From assembly GCA_025210375.1 (NCBI GenBank), contig JAOASB010000029.1:62001-126000 (forward strand): DNA of 64,000 nucleotides, read 5' to 3'. A program made the position numbers and the translations under genes. Below, piece by piece: positions 38,658 to 48,132 of the stretch. The stretch comes from Maledivibacter sp. GTDB lineage: Bacteria; Bacillota; Clostridia; Peptostreptococcales; Caminicellaceae. Each line of letters starts with the position of its first letter. Position 1 is the stretch's first letter. Under the pieces are notes generated by a model. That model made no database searches. It was not told the DNA's origin and was given only the letters and a program-made list of their open reading frames with translations.

Positions 38658-39596
38658 TTACTTTGCTAAAATTTCTTTTACCTTTGATATAATATTTTGT
38701 GAAGTTAAACCATATTTTTGCATTAATTCATCTGGCTTACCTGATTCACCGAATGTATCATTAATTCCCACTCTTTTTAAAATTGCAGGGTGATTTTCCA
38801 CAAGAACCTCTGCAACTGCACTTCCTAATCCGCCAATTATGTTGTGTTCTTCAGCAGTTACTATGCCCTTAGTTTCTTTCGCAGCCTTAACAATAATATC
38901 CTTATCTATAGGCTTTATAGTATGTATATCAATAACTCTAGCAGAAATGCCTTCCTTTGAAAGCTCTTCACTGGCCTTTAAAGCCACTTCTACCATTATT
39001 CCAGTAGCAATAATTGTTATATCACTACCTTCCTTTAACTCAATACCCTTCCCAATTTCAAACTTTTCATCACTTTCATTATACAATACGGATACTTTGG
39101 CACGACCTAATCTCACATATACTGGCCCATTATATTTAGCAGCTTCATTCAAAAGAGCTTCTGCCGACACAGCATCTGCTGGATTTATAACTGTCATATT
39201 AGGTAAAGATCTCATTAGTGCTAAGTCCTCAATAGCCTGGTGAGATGCTCCGTCTTCACCTACTGTGATTCCTGCATGGGTGGCACATACTTTAACATTT
39301 AGCTTAGGATAACAAATAGAATTTCTTATGATCTCAAAGGCTCTACCAGCCGCAAACACTGCAAAGGTACTTGCAAATGGTACTTTACCACATGCCGCTA
39401 ATCCAGCTGCGGTACCCATTAGATTTTGTTCAGCTATACCCATGTTGAAAAATCTATTTGGAAACTCCTTTGAGAATCCATGGGTTTTAGTGGATTTTGA
39501 TAAATCAGCGTCAAGAACAACTATATTTTCGTCATTTTTTCCAAGCTTAACAAGGAATTCACCATAGGTTTCACGAGTAGCTATCTTTTTAGTCAT
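38658..39596 (-). CDS. Transketolase, C-terminal subunit
   Basis: The pyrimidine-binding and C-terminal domains of transketolase as a separate 312-residue protein. Visible are the ThDP-activating Glu region FFNMGIAEQNLMGTAAGLA, HAGITVGEDGASHQAIEDLA and the C-terminal VTAEEHNIIGGLGSAVAEV. It pairs with the N-terminal subunit, whose stop overlaps this ATG by one base, so translation is coupled. Split transketolases are common in anaerobes and archaea. It acts in the non-oxidative pentose phosphate pathway. Confidence 0.95.
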   Translation of the reverse strand: MTKKIATRETYGEFLVKLGKNDENIVVLDADLSKSTKTHGFSKEFPNRFFNMGIAEQNLMGTAAGLAACGKVPFASTFAVFAAGRAFEIIRNSICYPKLNVKVCATHAGITVGEDGASHQAIEDLALMRSLPNMTVINPADAVSAEALLNEAAKYNGPVYVRLGRAKVSVLYNESDEKFEIGKGIELKEGSDITIIATGIMVEVALKASEELSKEGISARVIDIHTIKPIDKDIIVKAAKETKGIVTAEEHNIIGGLGSAVAEVLVENHPAILKRVGINDTFGESGKPDELMQKYGLTSQNIISKVKEILAK

Positions 39597-40420
39597 TATC
39601 TTTCACCTCCAAGCTCTTTTAATGCTTTTTCCTTATCTTCATCCTTTGGAGCGGTACCATGCCAAGAAGCTTCATTTTCCATAAAGGAAACGCCTTTACC
39701 CTTTATAGTCTTTGCAATAATCATTGTTGGCTTTTCAACATTTTTCTCGGCTTCATCAAAAGCATTAATTATTTCTTCAAAATTATGCCCATCTATCTCA
39801 ATTACATTCCATCCAAAGCTTCTCCATTTTTCATCTATAGGCTTTGTACCCATTACATCTTCATTTTTCCCATCTATTTGTAGTCCATTATAATCTAAAA
39901 TAGCAGTAAGATTATTTAGTTTATAATGGGCAGAAGCCATGGCAGCCTCCCAAACCAATCCTTCATTTATTTCTCCATCACCAAGCAAAGCATATATTCT
40001 ATTATCCTTTTTATCTAGTTTAGAAGCCAAAGCCATACCGACTGAAGTTGAAAATCCTTGTCCAAGAGATCCTGTAGACATCTCTACACCAGGAATCCCC
40101 TTCATATCTGGATGTCCTTGAAGCATACTTCCCATTTTTCTTAAGTTTAGTAATTCATCAGTAGAAAAGTATCCTCTTCTAGCAAGAGTAGAGTATAGTA
40201 CCGGTGCAGCATGACCCTTTGAAAGTATAAATTTATCCCTATTTTCAAGTTTAGGATTTTTAGGATCTATATTCATCTTTTCAAAATACAAAACAGCTAA
40301 TATGTCAGCAGCTGACAGGGAACCACCAGGATGGCCTGACCCTGCTGCATTGGTCATTTCAACTATGTCTTTTCTAATCTGTGTAGCAATTTTTTCTAGT
40401 TCTTGGTATTGAACCTTCAT
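39596..40420 (-). CDS. Transketolase, N-terminal subunit
   Basis: The ThDP-binding half of transketolase, 274 residues. The motifs are GSGHPGGSLSAADILAVLYF, HAAPVLYSTLARRG, the ThDP/Mg motif LLGDGEINEGLVWEA and IIAKTIKGKGVSFMEN. AGGAGG precedes the ATG. With the overlapping downstream gene it forms a complete enzyme that moves two-carbon units between sugar phosphates. Confidence 0.95.
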   Translation of the reverse strand: MKVQYQELEKIATQIRKDIVEMTNAAGSGHPGGSLSAADILAVLYFEKMNIDPKNPKLENRDKFILSKGHAAPVLYSTLARRGYFSTDELLNLRKMGSMLQGHPDMKGIPGVEMSTGSLGQGFSTSVGMALASKLDKKDNRIYALLGDGEINEGLVWEAAMASAHYKLNNLTAILDYNGLQIDGKNEDVMGTKPIDEKWRSFGWNVIEIDGHNFEEIINAFDEAEKNVEKPTMIIAKTIKGKGVSFMENEASWHGTAPKDEDKEKALKELGGER

Positions 40421-40450
40421 AAACTTACCTCCTACTAATTATTATTAAAT

Positions 40451-40611
40451 CCAAATTATTTATAGAATATTTGAAAAAGTGCAAGTAGTTTTGATTTCTA
40501 AGGTGTTTATCAAATTTGAAGCCATATAGGGACGGTAGGTCAAAAATTTGATGAATGACTTAGAAACAAAAGGACATAGCAAAGTTTTAAATTTTCTATG
40601 AATAATCTGGG
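40451..40611. repeat. 161-bp near-palindromic repeat, copy F
   Basis: The two halves are inverse copies: TTTGATTTCTAAGGTGTTTA and ATCAAATTTG on the left match the inverse of CAAAAATTTGATGAATGACT and TAGAAACAAAAGG on the right, with outer ends TTATTTATAGAATATTTG and TTTTCTATGAATAATC. It is about 75% alike to copy G at 45448 by eye. There is no coding capacity. Confidence 0.75.
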
Positions 40612-40638
40612 TTAAAGGGTATAGTGAGAAATCCCATT

Positions 40639-40670
40639 AAAAATAAGGGATACTCTATCCCTAATTTTTT
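40639..40670 (-). terminator. Terminator after the YitT gene
   Basis: AATTAGGGAT and ATCCCTTATT pair, with a T-rich tail on the minus strand; the stem overlaps the stop codon at 40669. Confidence 0.75.
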
Positions 40671-41535
40671 ATTTATCCATTGAAGTAAAGCCTTCTCCTA
40701 ATACTTCATGTATATTTGATACCATTATAAATGCTTTGTGGTCTATGGCATAAACTATTTTTTTTAATTTAGCTACTTGGGCCCTATTAACAACACATAG
40801 TAACACATCTCTGTCACTTCCCGTGTACATACCTCTGCCCTTTAGTGCTGTGGCTCCTCTATCTAATTCCTTAAATATTTCTTTGCTAATTTCCTCTGAG
40901 TAATCTGTTATAATATAAAATGCCTTTGAATAATTAAGTCCTTCTACAATTAGATCTGCAACCTTAACTATAATATATAAAGAAATTACTGAGTATAGGG
41001 ATGTCTCAATATTTTTATTAACTATACCAGCCGTAGCAACAATCAAAAGGTCAATCATCATCATCAATTTGGCTGTGCTTAAACCTGGAAAATATTTATT
41101 TAACATGGCACCAGCCAAATCTGTACCTCCAGTAGTTCCTCCAGCTGTAAATACCATCCCTATTCCTATTCCTAAAATGACTCCCCCAAATATAGAAGCT
41201 AATAAAAGATCATTTGTAGCATTAATATTATCTCCAAAAACAATAATTAGAATCCTAATAAACAGTGAAAGCATTGCTGTCCCATATGCCGTTTTAGCTC
41301 CAAAGGCCTTTCCTAATATGAGAATTCCCAATATAAATAAAGGAATGTTTATCGCTAGGTTAGTTACATCCATAGGAATTCCAGTAACTTTCTGAATGAT
41401 AATAGCAAGCCCTGTTACTCCTCCAGGAGCAATGGTATTGGGTTCTAAAAATAATAATAATCCCGCGGCCATTAACAATGTTCCTATTGTAATTCCAGAA
41501 TAATTTAAAACTAATTTATACCATTTATCCTTCAT
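40669..41535 (-). CDS. YitT-family membrane protein
   Basis: A protein with five or six transmembrane segments in its first about 200 residues (FLEPNTIAPGGVTGLAIII and MVFTAGGTTGGTDLAGAML are family glycine-rich motifs), then a cytosolic C-terminal ACT-like domain (SKAFYIITDYSEEISKEIFK; RGATALKGRGMYTGSDRDVL). Length (289) is normal. The start at 41535 has AGGTGG 5 bp upstream. Function of the family is unknown. It is monocistronic. Confidence 0.88.
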   Translation of the reverse strand: MKDKWYKLVLNYSGITIGTLLMAAGLLLFLEPNTIAPGGVTGLAIIIQKVTGIPMDVTNLAINIPLFILGILILGKAFGAKTAYGTAMLSLFIRILIIVFGDNINATNDLLLASIFGGVILGIGIGMVFTAGGTTGGTDLAGAMLNKYFPGLSTAKLMMMIDLLIVATAGIVNKNIETSLYSVISLYIIVKVADLIVEGLNYSKAFYIITDYSEEISKEIFKELDRGATALKGRGMYTGSDRDVLLCVVNRAQVAKLKKIVYAIDHKAFIMVSNIHEVLGEGFTSMDK

Positions 41536-41724
41536 AAATACCACCTTGTTCATATTATACGGTTTAAAAACAGTACCTTAATTACACAACAGTCATTATA
41601 ACATAGTTAAGTTAGATTTTAAATAAAATATTTTACATGGTTATTGTGGAAGTTGAAATAGAACTATATTATCTATTAGATACACTCCATATAGTTAATT
41701 TAAACAAAAAACTAAAATATATTT

Positions 41725-41752
41725 AAAAAGATACAAGAATTTTTCTTGTACC
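41725..41752 (-). terminator. Terminator after tagA-like gene
   Basis: GGTACAAGAAAAATTCTTGTATC folds into a 9-10-bp stem, followed on the minus strand by TTTTT. It closes the wall-polymer cluster. Confidence 0.85.
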
Positions 41753-41765
41753 TTTACTGTTAAAC

Positions 41766-42500
41766 TCAATTACTAATATCTTTACTAATAAGCACTTGAA
41801 TCATAAATTTAGGAAGTACTAACATTCTCTTAAATCTCCAGGGCTCCTTTATGAGTCTGTATAACCATTCTAGCCCAAGTGTTATAAATATTTTGGGGGC
41901 TCTTTTTGCCGTTCCAGCCCAAATATCAACACTTCCCCCAACTCCTAGAGCGACCTTGACCTTTAATTCTTTTCGATATTTATATATCCATTTTTCCTGC
42001 TTCGGTGCGCCAAGTGCAACAAATAATATATCTGGAGATAGCTTGTTAATATCTTCTATAATATCCTTTTCTTCATCTCCGTTAAAATATCCATGCCTAT
42101 AGCCCTTTATATCAATATTAGGAAACTTTTCTTTAATATTATAAACTGCCATTTCTGAGGTTCCTGGCTTTCCACCAAAAATATATATGGATTTTCTAGA
42201 ATAATTACAGAATTCAAGGATTTCTTCCATCAAATCTACACCTGTTACTCTTTTAATCAACCCTAATTTATGTATTTTAGAAGCAATAATTAGTCCAATT
42301 CCATCGGGTATATTCATATCTGAAGATTTTAGAACTTCCATAAGTTCTTCATCTTTTCGAGCAACCATGACAATTTCCGTATTCGGAGTACATATAAAAG
42401 AAAAAGCTGATCGATCTAATAATTGTTTAAATCTTTCAAAGGCACTTTCAATAGTTACAATATCTAATGGAGAACCAAATATTTTTGTCGTTTTTCTCAT
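41766..42500 (-). CDS. tagA: WecB/TagA/CpsF-family glycosyltransferase
   Basis: Transfers N-acetylmannosamine (or a related sugar) from its UDP form onto undecaprenyl-PP-GlcNAc, an early step in wall teichoic acid or secondary wall polymer synthesis. The 244-residue protein shows FICTPNTEIVMVARKDEEL, the catalytic Asp in PDGIGLIIAS, KRVTGVDLMEEIL, IFGGKPGTSEMAV, FVALGAPKQEKWI and GVGGSVDIWAGTAKRAP. AGGTGG precedes the ATG. It lies 13 bp after csaB, linking polymer assembly to pyruvylation. Confidence 0.93.
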   Translation of the reverse strand: MRKTTKIFGSPLDIVTIESAFERFKQLLDRSAFSFICTPNTEIVMVARKDEELMEVLKSSDMNIPDGIGLIIASKIHKLGLIKRVTGVDLMEEILEFCNYSRKSIYIFGGKPGTSEMAVYNIKEKFPNIDIKGYRHGYFNGDEEKDIIEDINKLSPDILFVALGAPKQEKWIYKYRKELKVKVALGVGGSVDIWAGTAKRAPKIFITLGLEWLYRLIKEPWRFKRMLVLPKFMIQVLISKDISN

Positions 42501-42513
42501 TATCCCACCTGCT

Positions 42514-43596
42514 TTACTTTAACATTTTTCCTAAAATATCACTGTTTAATTGTGAAGCTTCCTTAAGATTTTTCACTATGCCATGAAGTTTCTCAGCAGC
42601 ATCTTGTCTTTCTTTAAACAGGTTGTCAAATTCTATACACAAATTTAAGAAATCCAGCTCCTCTACTTTACCTGCATTGTTTTGATCCACCATTTTTAAG
42701 AAAGCCTGAACCTTAGGATCGTATTCCAAACCTATCATAGGAATTTCCTTAATAGCGGCAAATATCAGTGCATGTAACCTCATGGCAACTAAAATATCCA
42801 GTGTTCCTATTATACCTAATATTTCTTCTGGTGTATAGCTACTTTTTAATATATGTGCTTTTTTCTCCATCCGTTTTATTATTTCTTTAGATATCTCTTC
42901 ATCCTTAGAAGCTTGCATAGGTATAAATAAAACTTCTAGGCCTCTATTGGCAGCGTAATCTCCAAACTTCGCCATAATATCAATAAAATCTTCGCCCACG
43001 TTCCATGGCCTAACGGATATACCTATTAAAGATTTATCCCTTGGTATACCTTCCTTTTCATATATCTCTTTAACCCTGGATTCCTTAACACTATCCAAGG
43101 AAAAGGTGGCATCTGTAGTTACTTCTATTGACCTTGTAACTCCTATTTCTTCCATCAACTTCTTTGACCGTGGATCCCTTAAGACTATTTTATCTACTTT
43201 ATTGATTATTTTCCTTGCTAAATATTTATTTAATCCCTTGCGAATAGGTCCAAATCCATTACAAAAAAACAACACAGGCTTTTTAAATAATTTAGCTATA
43301 CTTATAAGTGCCAAATAATATATAAGAGAACGACTACTGGTAACATCCTGTAGTAATGACCCCCCACCACTAATAACTAAATCTGAGTTTCTTATAGCAT
43401 TGCAAATATCCCTCATGCTATTTCTACTCACTCCATTTATTCTATGAGTTTGTTCTGTATATTTTACATTATATGAAAGAGCAAATATCTCTACTCCGGA
43501 ATTCTTTTCTTTGATCATTTTAACAATAGAAGATAAAATAGCTTCGTCGCCCAGGTTTTCAAAACCATAGTATCCAAAAATAAATACACTTTTCAT
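42514..43596 (-). CDS. csaB: Polysaccharide pyruvyl transferase CsaB
   Basis: Adds a pyruvate ketal from PEP to the wall polymer, creating the ligand for SLH domains. The 360-residue protein has the family opening FIFGYYGFENLGDEAIL, LVISGGGSLLQDVTSSRSL, KIVLRDPRSKKLMEEIGV and VAMRLHALIFAAIKEIPMIG. AAGGAAG precedes the ATG. The SLH-fused binding protein at 277-1728 is a predicted client of the product. The upstream gap to the DUF4330 gene is 162 bp and holds no recognised feature. Confidence 0.94.
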   Translation of the reverse strand: MKSVFIFGYYGFENLGDEAILSSIVKMIKEKNSGVEIFALSYNVKYTEQTHRINGVSRNSMRDICNAIRNSDLVISGGGSLLQDVTSSRSLIYYLALISIAKLFKKPVLFFCNGFGPIRKGLNKYLARKIINKVDKIVLRDPRSKKLMEEIGVTRSIEVTTDATFSLDSVKESRVKEIYEKEGIPRDKSLIGISVRPWNVGEDFIDIMAKFGDYAANRGLEVLFIPMQASKDEEISKEIIKRMEKKAHILKSSYTPEEILGIIGTLDILVAMRLHALIFAAIKEIPMIGLEYDPKVQAFLKMVDQNNAGKVEELDFLNLCIEFDNLFKERQDAAEKLHGIVKNLKEASQLNSDILGKMLK

Positions 43597-43758
43597 AAAG
43601 TTCTTCCTTTCAAGGAATTATTTAGGATTAAGACGTCTGACGACGCTTTTAAAATTGTATTTTAGTCTTTTTGTTAGGTGAAGAATCTTCATGACTCAGG
43701 CATTATATATAACCCTAACTCGACTATACTGTATATGATATATATTCATTTGGAATAA

Positions 43759-44256
43759 TTACTCTATTCCATAAATTACTCCCATATACCGAATTTGTTT
43801 ACTTTCAATTAGCATGGATAAACCTATCTTAATATTTACATTTGATAATTTTATATCACTATCTGTTTCAATGACATTTCCCATACTTTTTAGGGTAATC
43901 ATTAGATCATACCTATCTGGTACTGTACTATATATAACTTTTCCATCTCCGTCCGTAGTTTGTATTTGAGAATTAACTACTTCCTTTTTAACAACCTGTC
44001 CCAAAACAGTTTTGGTAGCTACGTCTCTAAATACATCCCCTTCCTTTACACTATCAATAGAAACTTCTTTAACTCCTTTAATATTATAGGTCAGTAAAAT
44101 CTCTTTATTTGATTGAGCGTTTAGTAATTCCCTGGAATTTTCGTCATTATCCAAAATGAAGAATTTTCCTACTAGTAACGCTACAATTATAAGCACCATT
44201 AAATCCAAATAATTTATTAGCCCAAAAATTCTTCCTTTGTTATCTATTATTTTCAC
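43759..44256 (-). CDS. DUF4330-type membrane-anchored protein (first of two)
   Basis: The 165-residue protein opens with the DUF4330 hallmark IIDNKGRIFGLINYLDLMVL running into one membrane helix, then an extracellular beta-rich domain (EILLTYNIKGVKEVSIDSVK; EGDVFRDVATKTVLGQVV; LMITLKSMGNVIETDSDIKL). The start is a GTG with AAAGGGAG upstream. It lies 4 bp downstream of the glycosyltransferase and resembles the protein at 47596-48078 (about one third identical by eye). Function is unknown; repeated presence inside a wall-polymer cluster suggests a role in polymer assembly or export. Confidence 0.82.
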   Translation of the reverse strand: MKIIDNKGRIFGLINYLDLMVLIIVALLVGKFFILDNDENSRELLNAQSNKEILLTYNIKGVKEVSIDSVKEGDVFRDVATKTVLGQVVKKEVVNSQIQTTDGDGKVIYSTVPDRYDLMITLKSMGNVIETDSDIKLSNVNIKIGLSMLIESKQIRYMGVIYGIE

Positions 44257-44260
44257 TTTA

Positions 44261-45385
44261 CTACACTCCCTTTAACAGCTTATTATATATTTCTACAGTT
44301 TTTTCTGTCATCGTTTTAATTGAAAACTTATCCATAACTACATTCCTACCAAGCTGTCCTAAATTCAGTCTTTTTTCCCTACTATCTGTATTCAAAATAG
44401 ACAAAATCTCTTTTTTTAGCTTTTCAACAGTTATATCTTCACTAAAGGTTCTACCAGTAAAATTATTTGAAATGGCAGCTTCCATATTTTCTTCAGTTAA
44501 TAATCCCATATAGCCTTCTCCACCTGCTAAAATCACAGGTTTTTCACAGGCCATTGCCTCAAGGGCCGTCCTTGCCACACAAATCGTTATATCTGCCATT
44601 GACAAAACCCTAGGTATGTCAGTGCGTTTTCCAATAACATGAATAAAATTCCTATTACACTTCCCATTTATCTTATCAACATACTCAGAGATTTTTTTCA
44701 AATCATCGCCATCACCAGCAATGATAAATTCTATATTATCCATATCACCATATAAGTCTCTTCCAGTTTCAGCAACTAGTTTAACCAGCTTAGATAAAGG
44801 TCCAGAAATTCTACTTATATAGACAATCTTCATAGTATCATCTCTTAAGTTTAATTCCCTTTTTAAATTCTCACCATCCAAATTTGGAACAAACCTAGTA
44901 GTGTCTATTCCATTTGGTATTATGGTTATAATATCTGACTTAACATTAAATTTATTTATTAGATGTTCCTTAATATCTTCACTTATAGATATAACTTCGC
45001 TTCCCCAAAATGAGGTGTACTTGTAAAGTAAAGAAACTTTAAACTTTGCATGGGCTGTAGTCATAAAAGGAATACCATCAAGCATAGAAACTATCTTGCA
45101 ATTCAAAGCAGGAATTCTACCATGGGCATGTATAATATCAATTTTTTCCCTATGGTTAATTTCTCTTAAAACCTTTATTGATTTAGTTATACTTGTAATA
45201 TCTTTCCTATTTAAAGGAGCATAGTAATGGGTAATATCTACTTTCTTTAATTCCTCTACGTAAACGCCCCCAGCAGATACTATTATCGGTTTATGTCCTA
45301 TTCTTTTTAATTCCTTAGCTAAACTAACAACATGTGTTTCAGCTCCTCCAATATCTAGAGCCATGCAAGCTAATAAAATATTCAT
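44261..45385 (-). CDS. Family 4 glycosyltransferase
   Basis: A GT-B fold transferase of 374 residues. The opening MNILLACMALDIGGAETHVV, the middle IITIIPNGIDTTRFVP, and the donor-binding segment with ADITICVARTALEAMACEKP and VILAGGEGYMGL show the GT4 E-x7-E-like motif. It probably adds a sugar to the lipid-linked wall polymer on the cytosolic face; sugar and linkage cannot be told. It precedes the DUF4330 gene by 4 bp, so they are likely co-translated. Upstream lies palindromic repeat copy G. Confidence 0.9.
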   Translation of the reverse strand: MNILLACMALDIGGAETHVVSLAKELKRIGHKPIIVSAGGVYVEELKKVDITHYYAPLNRKDITSITKSIKVLREINHREKIDIIHAHGRIPALNCKIVSMLDGIPFMTTAHAKFKVSLLYKYTSFWGSEVISISEDIKEHLINKFNVKSDIITIIPNGIDTTRFVPNLDGENLKRELNLRDDTMKIVYISRISGPLSKLVKLVAETGRDLYGDMDNIEFIIAGDGDDLKKISEYVDKINGKCNRNFIHVIGKRTDIPRVLSMADITICVARTALEAMACEKPVILAGGEGYMGLLTEENMEAAISNNFTGRTFSEDITVEKLKKEILSILNTDSREKRLNLGQLGRNVVMDKFSIKTMTEKTVEIYNKLLKGV

Positions 45386-45447
45386 TCATATCATCCTCTT
45401 TAGTTATTTCATTTCTTGATTATATCAACAAATATTAGCTTTCTTAA

Positions 45448-45609
45448 CCCATATTGTTCATAGAAAGTTTGAAAATATGCAAGTAGTTTTGATTTCTAAG
45501 GCGTTTATCAAATTTGAAGGCATACCAAGACGGTACGTCAAGAATTTGATGAATGTCTTAGAAACAAAAGGACGCAGCAGAGTTTTGAATTTTCTATGGA
45601 CAATCTGGG
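45448..45609. repeat. 161-bp near-palindromic repeat, copy G
   Basis: Starts CCCATATTGTTCATAGAAAG and ends TTTTCTATGGACAATCTGGG; inner arms CTAAGGCGTTTATCAAATTT and AATTTGATGAATGTCTTAG pair, around the centre GGCATACCAAGACGGTACGTC. It could fold into one hairpin of about 75 bp. Sits between the ligase and GT4 genes and may attenuate or process the transcript. Confidence 0.8.
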
Positions 45610-45610
45610 T

Positions 45611-46936
45611 TTAATTTTCTATTTCCTTAAAAGCTGTATAAATACATAAATTCATTCCAACAATTAGCCAAAATACTAAAATGATTTTTGGATTAAAAAA
45701 TACATGTTCAGCCATCCCATGTACTAATATAGCACATAAAGAAGCTATATAGGAAGCTGTAAAAATCTTGGTAAACTTATCCTTGCTATTTATGATTGAA
45801 TTGACACCCATCTTAAATAAAGCAAGTATCAATAGTGAAAATACTATAATACCTACAACCCCAAGTTCTATTGCTATCTGTAGGTAAGTATTATGAGTAT
45901 GGTATGGAGCCATGGTCTTTATATAAAAAGGAGATATTTTTCTAAATGCAATGTAACCAATCCCAATTCCTGAAAACCAATAGTCCCTTAAAATATCAAT
46001 TGCCATGTTCCATAAATTAAAACGATAAAAATTTGAACTATCCTGGAGACTACCAATCGTACTTATCCTCTGGAGTATTGAGTTAGGCATTAAAAATATC
46101 GCCCCTATACCTGCTGGAATAAAAAATGCAAGCTTTCTAAAGTCAATTAATACAATAAATACAAGAATACTAAATGCCAGTCCTATCCAACTTCCCCTAG
46201 AATATGTTAATCCTATACAAATTAGTATAATACCAGAGGCCAATCCAAAGCATATTTTTTTCATAACATTATTATATGTGAAAAATAGTGCCATAGATAT
46301 AGGAAATACCATTATTAAATATTCAGCTAATAGATTTGGATTTTCAAAGGTTGAATATACCCTTGTCTTAATATTAGGATTTTGGGAAACATCAAGCCAC
46401 CCACTTCCCATAGGTACCCCATGAAAAAATTGATATAATCCATATAAAGAAACTATAGCCGCAGTCAAAGTAAAAAATACACTTACTAAATGTATATCCT
46501 TCTTACTTTTTTTACTATTTACCAGCATAAACACTATCCCAATTGATGTTAAGTGAATAGTAAAGTCTCTAAAGCTCCCTTTAGGTGTAACAGACAAAAA
46601 CGTATTTGCAACTATAATAATCGCAAATAAAAGTATTAGAAAATTTGCAGGTGTAAATCTAAATTTAAATTTGCCTTCTCTTATTAAATTAATAGAATAA
46701 GAGATAATCACAACTATTCCTATTAGTAATGCACCCATATCAGAAACAAAAGGAATACTTAACACATATATAATCATGCCGTATAAAGGCTTTAAAGTTA
46801 TAGCCCTTAACACAATCAAAGCCATAATAAGCTTTGTAGTTTCTAAGGCTCCAAAGTAATATGATACAATCCCTATAAGCAAGCCTACAGCAAGTCCACT
46901 CCATCTATATTTTGAAGAAATCTTCTCCTCATTCAC
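45611..46936 (-). CDS. O-antigen ligase/polymerase-family membrane protein
   Basis: A polytopic protein of about 441 residues and 10-12 transmembrane segments. It has the Wzy/WaaL-type domain: a periplasmic-type loop with FENPNLLAEYLIMVFPI, GLTYSRGSWIGLAFSI and the loop RFNLWNMAIDILRDYWFSGI followed by HNTYLQIAIELGVVGII, typical of O-antigen ligase family members. It probably polymerises or transfers the wall polysaccharide outside the membrane. AAGGAG lies 8 bp before a GTG at 46936, which I favour; an ATG at 46942 and a GTG at 46945 are in frame but too close to the site. Confidence 0.87.
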   Translation of the reverse strand: MNEEKISSKYRWSGLAVGLLIGIVSYYFGALETTKLIMALIVLRAITLKPLYGMIIYVLSIPFVSDMGALLIGIVVIISYSINLIREGKFKFRFTPANFLILLFAIIIVANTFLSVTPKGSFRDFTIHLTSIGIVFMLVNSKKSKKDIHLVSVFFTLTAAIVSLYGLYQFFHGVPMGSGWLDVSQNPNIKTRVYSTFENPNLLAEYLIMVFPISMALFFTYNNVMKKICFGLASGIILICIGLTYSRGSWIGLAFSILVFIVLIDFRKLAFFIPAGIGAIFLMPNSILQRISTIGSLQDSSNFYRFNLWNMAIDILRDYWFSGIGIGYIAFRKISPFYIKTMAPYHTHNTYLQIAIELGVVGIIVFSLLILALFKMGVNSIINSKDKFTKIFTASYIASLCAILVHGMAEHVFFNPKIILVFWLIVGMNLCIYTAFKEIEN

Positions 46937-47016
46937 AAACATCACTCCTTGGTTATTTCAAAACAAAAGCGCCTTTGACGCATTGGCAATATGAGCTTCA
47001 AGACGTTACCTCTAAG

Positions 47017-47547
47017 CTACATTTTTATTAAGCTATCCACTATCTTCTTTAAAAAGCTATTTTGGTATACTTTATTGATGTCCATAAAATATACATTAAT
47101 TGTTATAAAGAGAATTATTCCGCTAACATATAGTTGTAAAACATATATGCTTTTATTAATAAAGCCCATCAAATTATAGGCTGAAATTACGCCAATAATT
47201 GCAAATGATATAAATTGGATTTTAGTTTTCTGAGGACTGTTTTTAATAATATCCTCAATTTTTAATACACCACTTCCAGTTATGCCTTTTTTGTATACTA
47301 GGTGTAACATTGCCACTATCTTGTGTAATATTCTTTCAATCTTCCCCATTATTGAATTTTCAAGTTTTTCAGAGAAACTACGATTCCCATTTGAAAATTT
47401 TTTATATATAAAGCTGTGTATAAAAATATTCTTTATAGCTGAAGAGATTCCATTTATCGTTTTTCCAGCAATACTAAATTTGTAATATTTCTTAGTAAGA
47501 TTAAAGATTTTATCAAATAATTTTATAATTATACTATGTTGCACCAT
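47017..47547 (-). CDS. Unknown small membrane protein in the wall-polymer cluster
   Basis: The 176-residue protein starts with a basic, amphipathic N-terminal half (KLFDKIFNLTKKYYKFSIAG; SFSEKLENSIMGKIERILHK) and ends with two adjacent transmembrane helices (about 109-127 and 133-151) and a basic tail. I do not recognise it. AAGGAG precedes the ATG. Position between a DUF4330 gene and the ligase/polymerase suggests an accessory role in polymer assembly. Confidence 0.72.
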   Translation of the reverse strand: MVQHSIIIKLFDKIFNLTKKYYKFSIAGKTINGISSAIKNIFIHSFIYKKFSNGNRSFSEKLENSIMGKIERILHKIVAMLHLVYKKGITGSGVLKIEDIIKNSPQKTKIQFISFAIIGVISAYNLMGFINKSIYVLQLYVSGIILFITINVYFMDINKVYQNSFLKKIVDSLIKM

Positions 47548-47560
47548 ATCAACTCCTTAT

Positions 47561-47595
47561 ATATAAACAATATTAAGCTTTGAAATTGTTTATAT
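47561..47595. repeat. Short fold-back element (relative of the nested element)
   Basis: ATATAAACAAT and ATTGTTTATAT are perfect 11-bp inverted ends around ATTAAGCTTTGAA-like sequence. It matches the two ends of the element at 27322-27416 with the middle removed. It fills the gap between two cluster genes. Confidence 0.6.
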
Positions 47596-48078
47596 TTATT
47601 GCTGGATATTTATAACCTTACAACTAAAAACATATATGTTTGATTTTAGCCTTATTTCTGAACCAATGTATAATGGCTTTGATGCCACTAAATATCCGTC
47701 ACTATTCACAAGTGCCATTGAGTCTAATTTTATTTCCCCATCAAAGGTTCCCGGTATCTCTTTATAATCCACTTTACCATCCTTACCTATGACCTGCTCT
47801 TTATGGGAGCTTACATCTTTGTTTACAATCTTACCAAACTCAGTACCTCTTACGGAATCAAATAGAATATCGCCTTCCTTTATTGCGTCCACAAGGCCTT
47901 TATTCTCACCTTCAAATTTTATAGTAACACTTATTCGTTTTTGGTCTTCCATAGATATATTTCTTAATTTACTAAATTTATATGCCCCTCCTGCTATTAA
48001 AGCAACAATCAACAGTACTAAAGTTAAATCTATTATATTAATAATACCGAACAATTTCCCCTTTGAGTCAATAATCAT
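47596..48078 (-). CDS. DUF4330-type membrane-anchored protein (second of two)
   Basis: The 160-residue protein opens with IIDSKGKLFGIINIIDLTLV and one membrane helix, followed by an extracellular domain (VTIKFEGENKGLVDAIKEGD; SVRGTEFGKIVNKDVSSHKE; PGTFDGEIKLDSMALVNSDG). The layout and many positions match the protein at 43759-44256, so the two probably arose by duplication. AGGAGG precedes the ATG. It follows the unknown 181-residue protein by 55 bp. Function is unknown. Confidence 0.82.
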   Translation of the reverse strand: MIIDSKGKLFGIINIIDLTLVLLIVALIAGGAYKFSKLRNISMEDQKRISVTIKFEGENKGLVDAIKEGDILFDSVRGTEFGKIVNKDVSSHKEQVIGKDGKVDYKEIPGTFDGEIKLDSMALVNSDGYLVASKPLYIGSEIRLKSNIYVFSCKVINIQQ

Positions 48079-48132
48079 TAAACTCAGTCCTCCTTATAAA
48101 TTCCTTTTTCTATGTATACTTTTAGTCCCACT

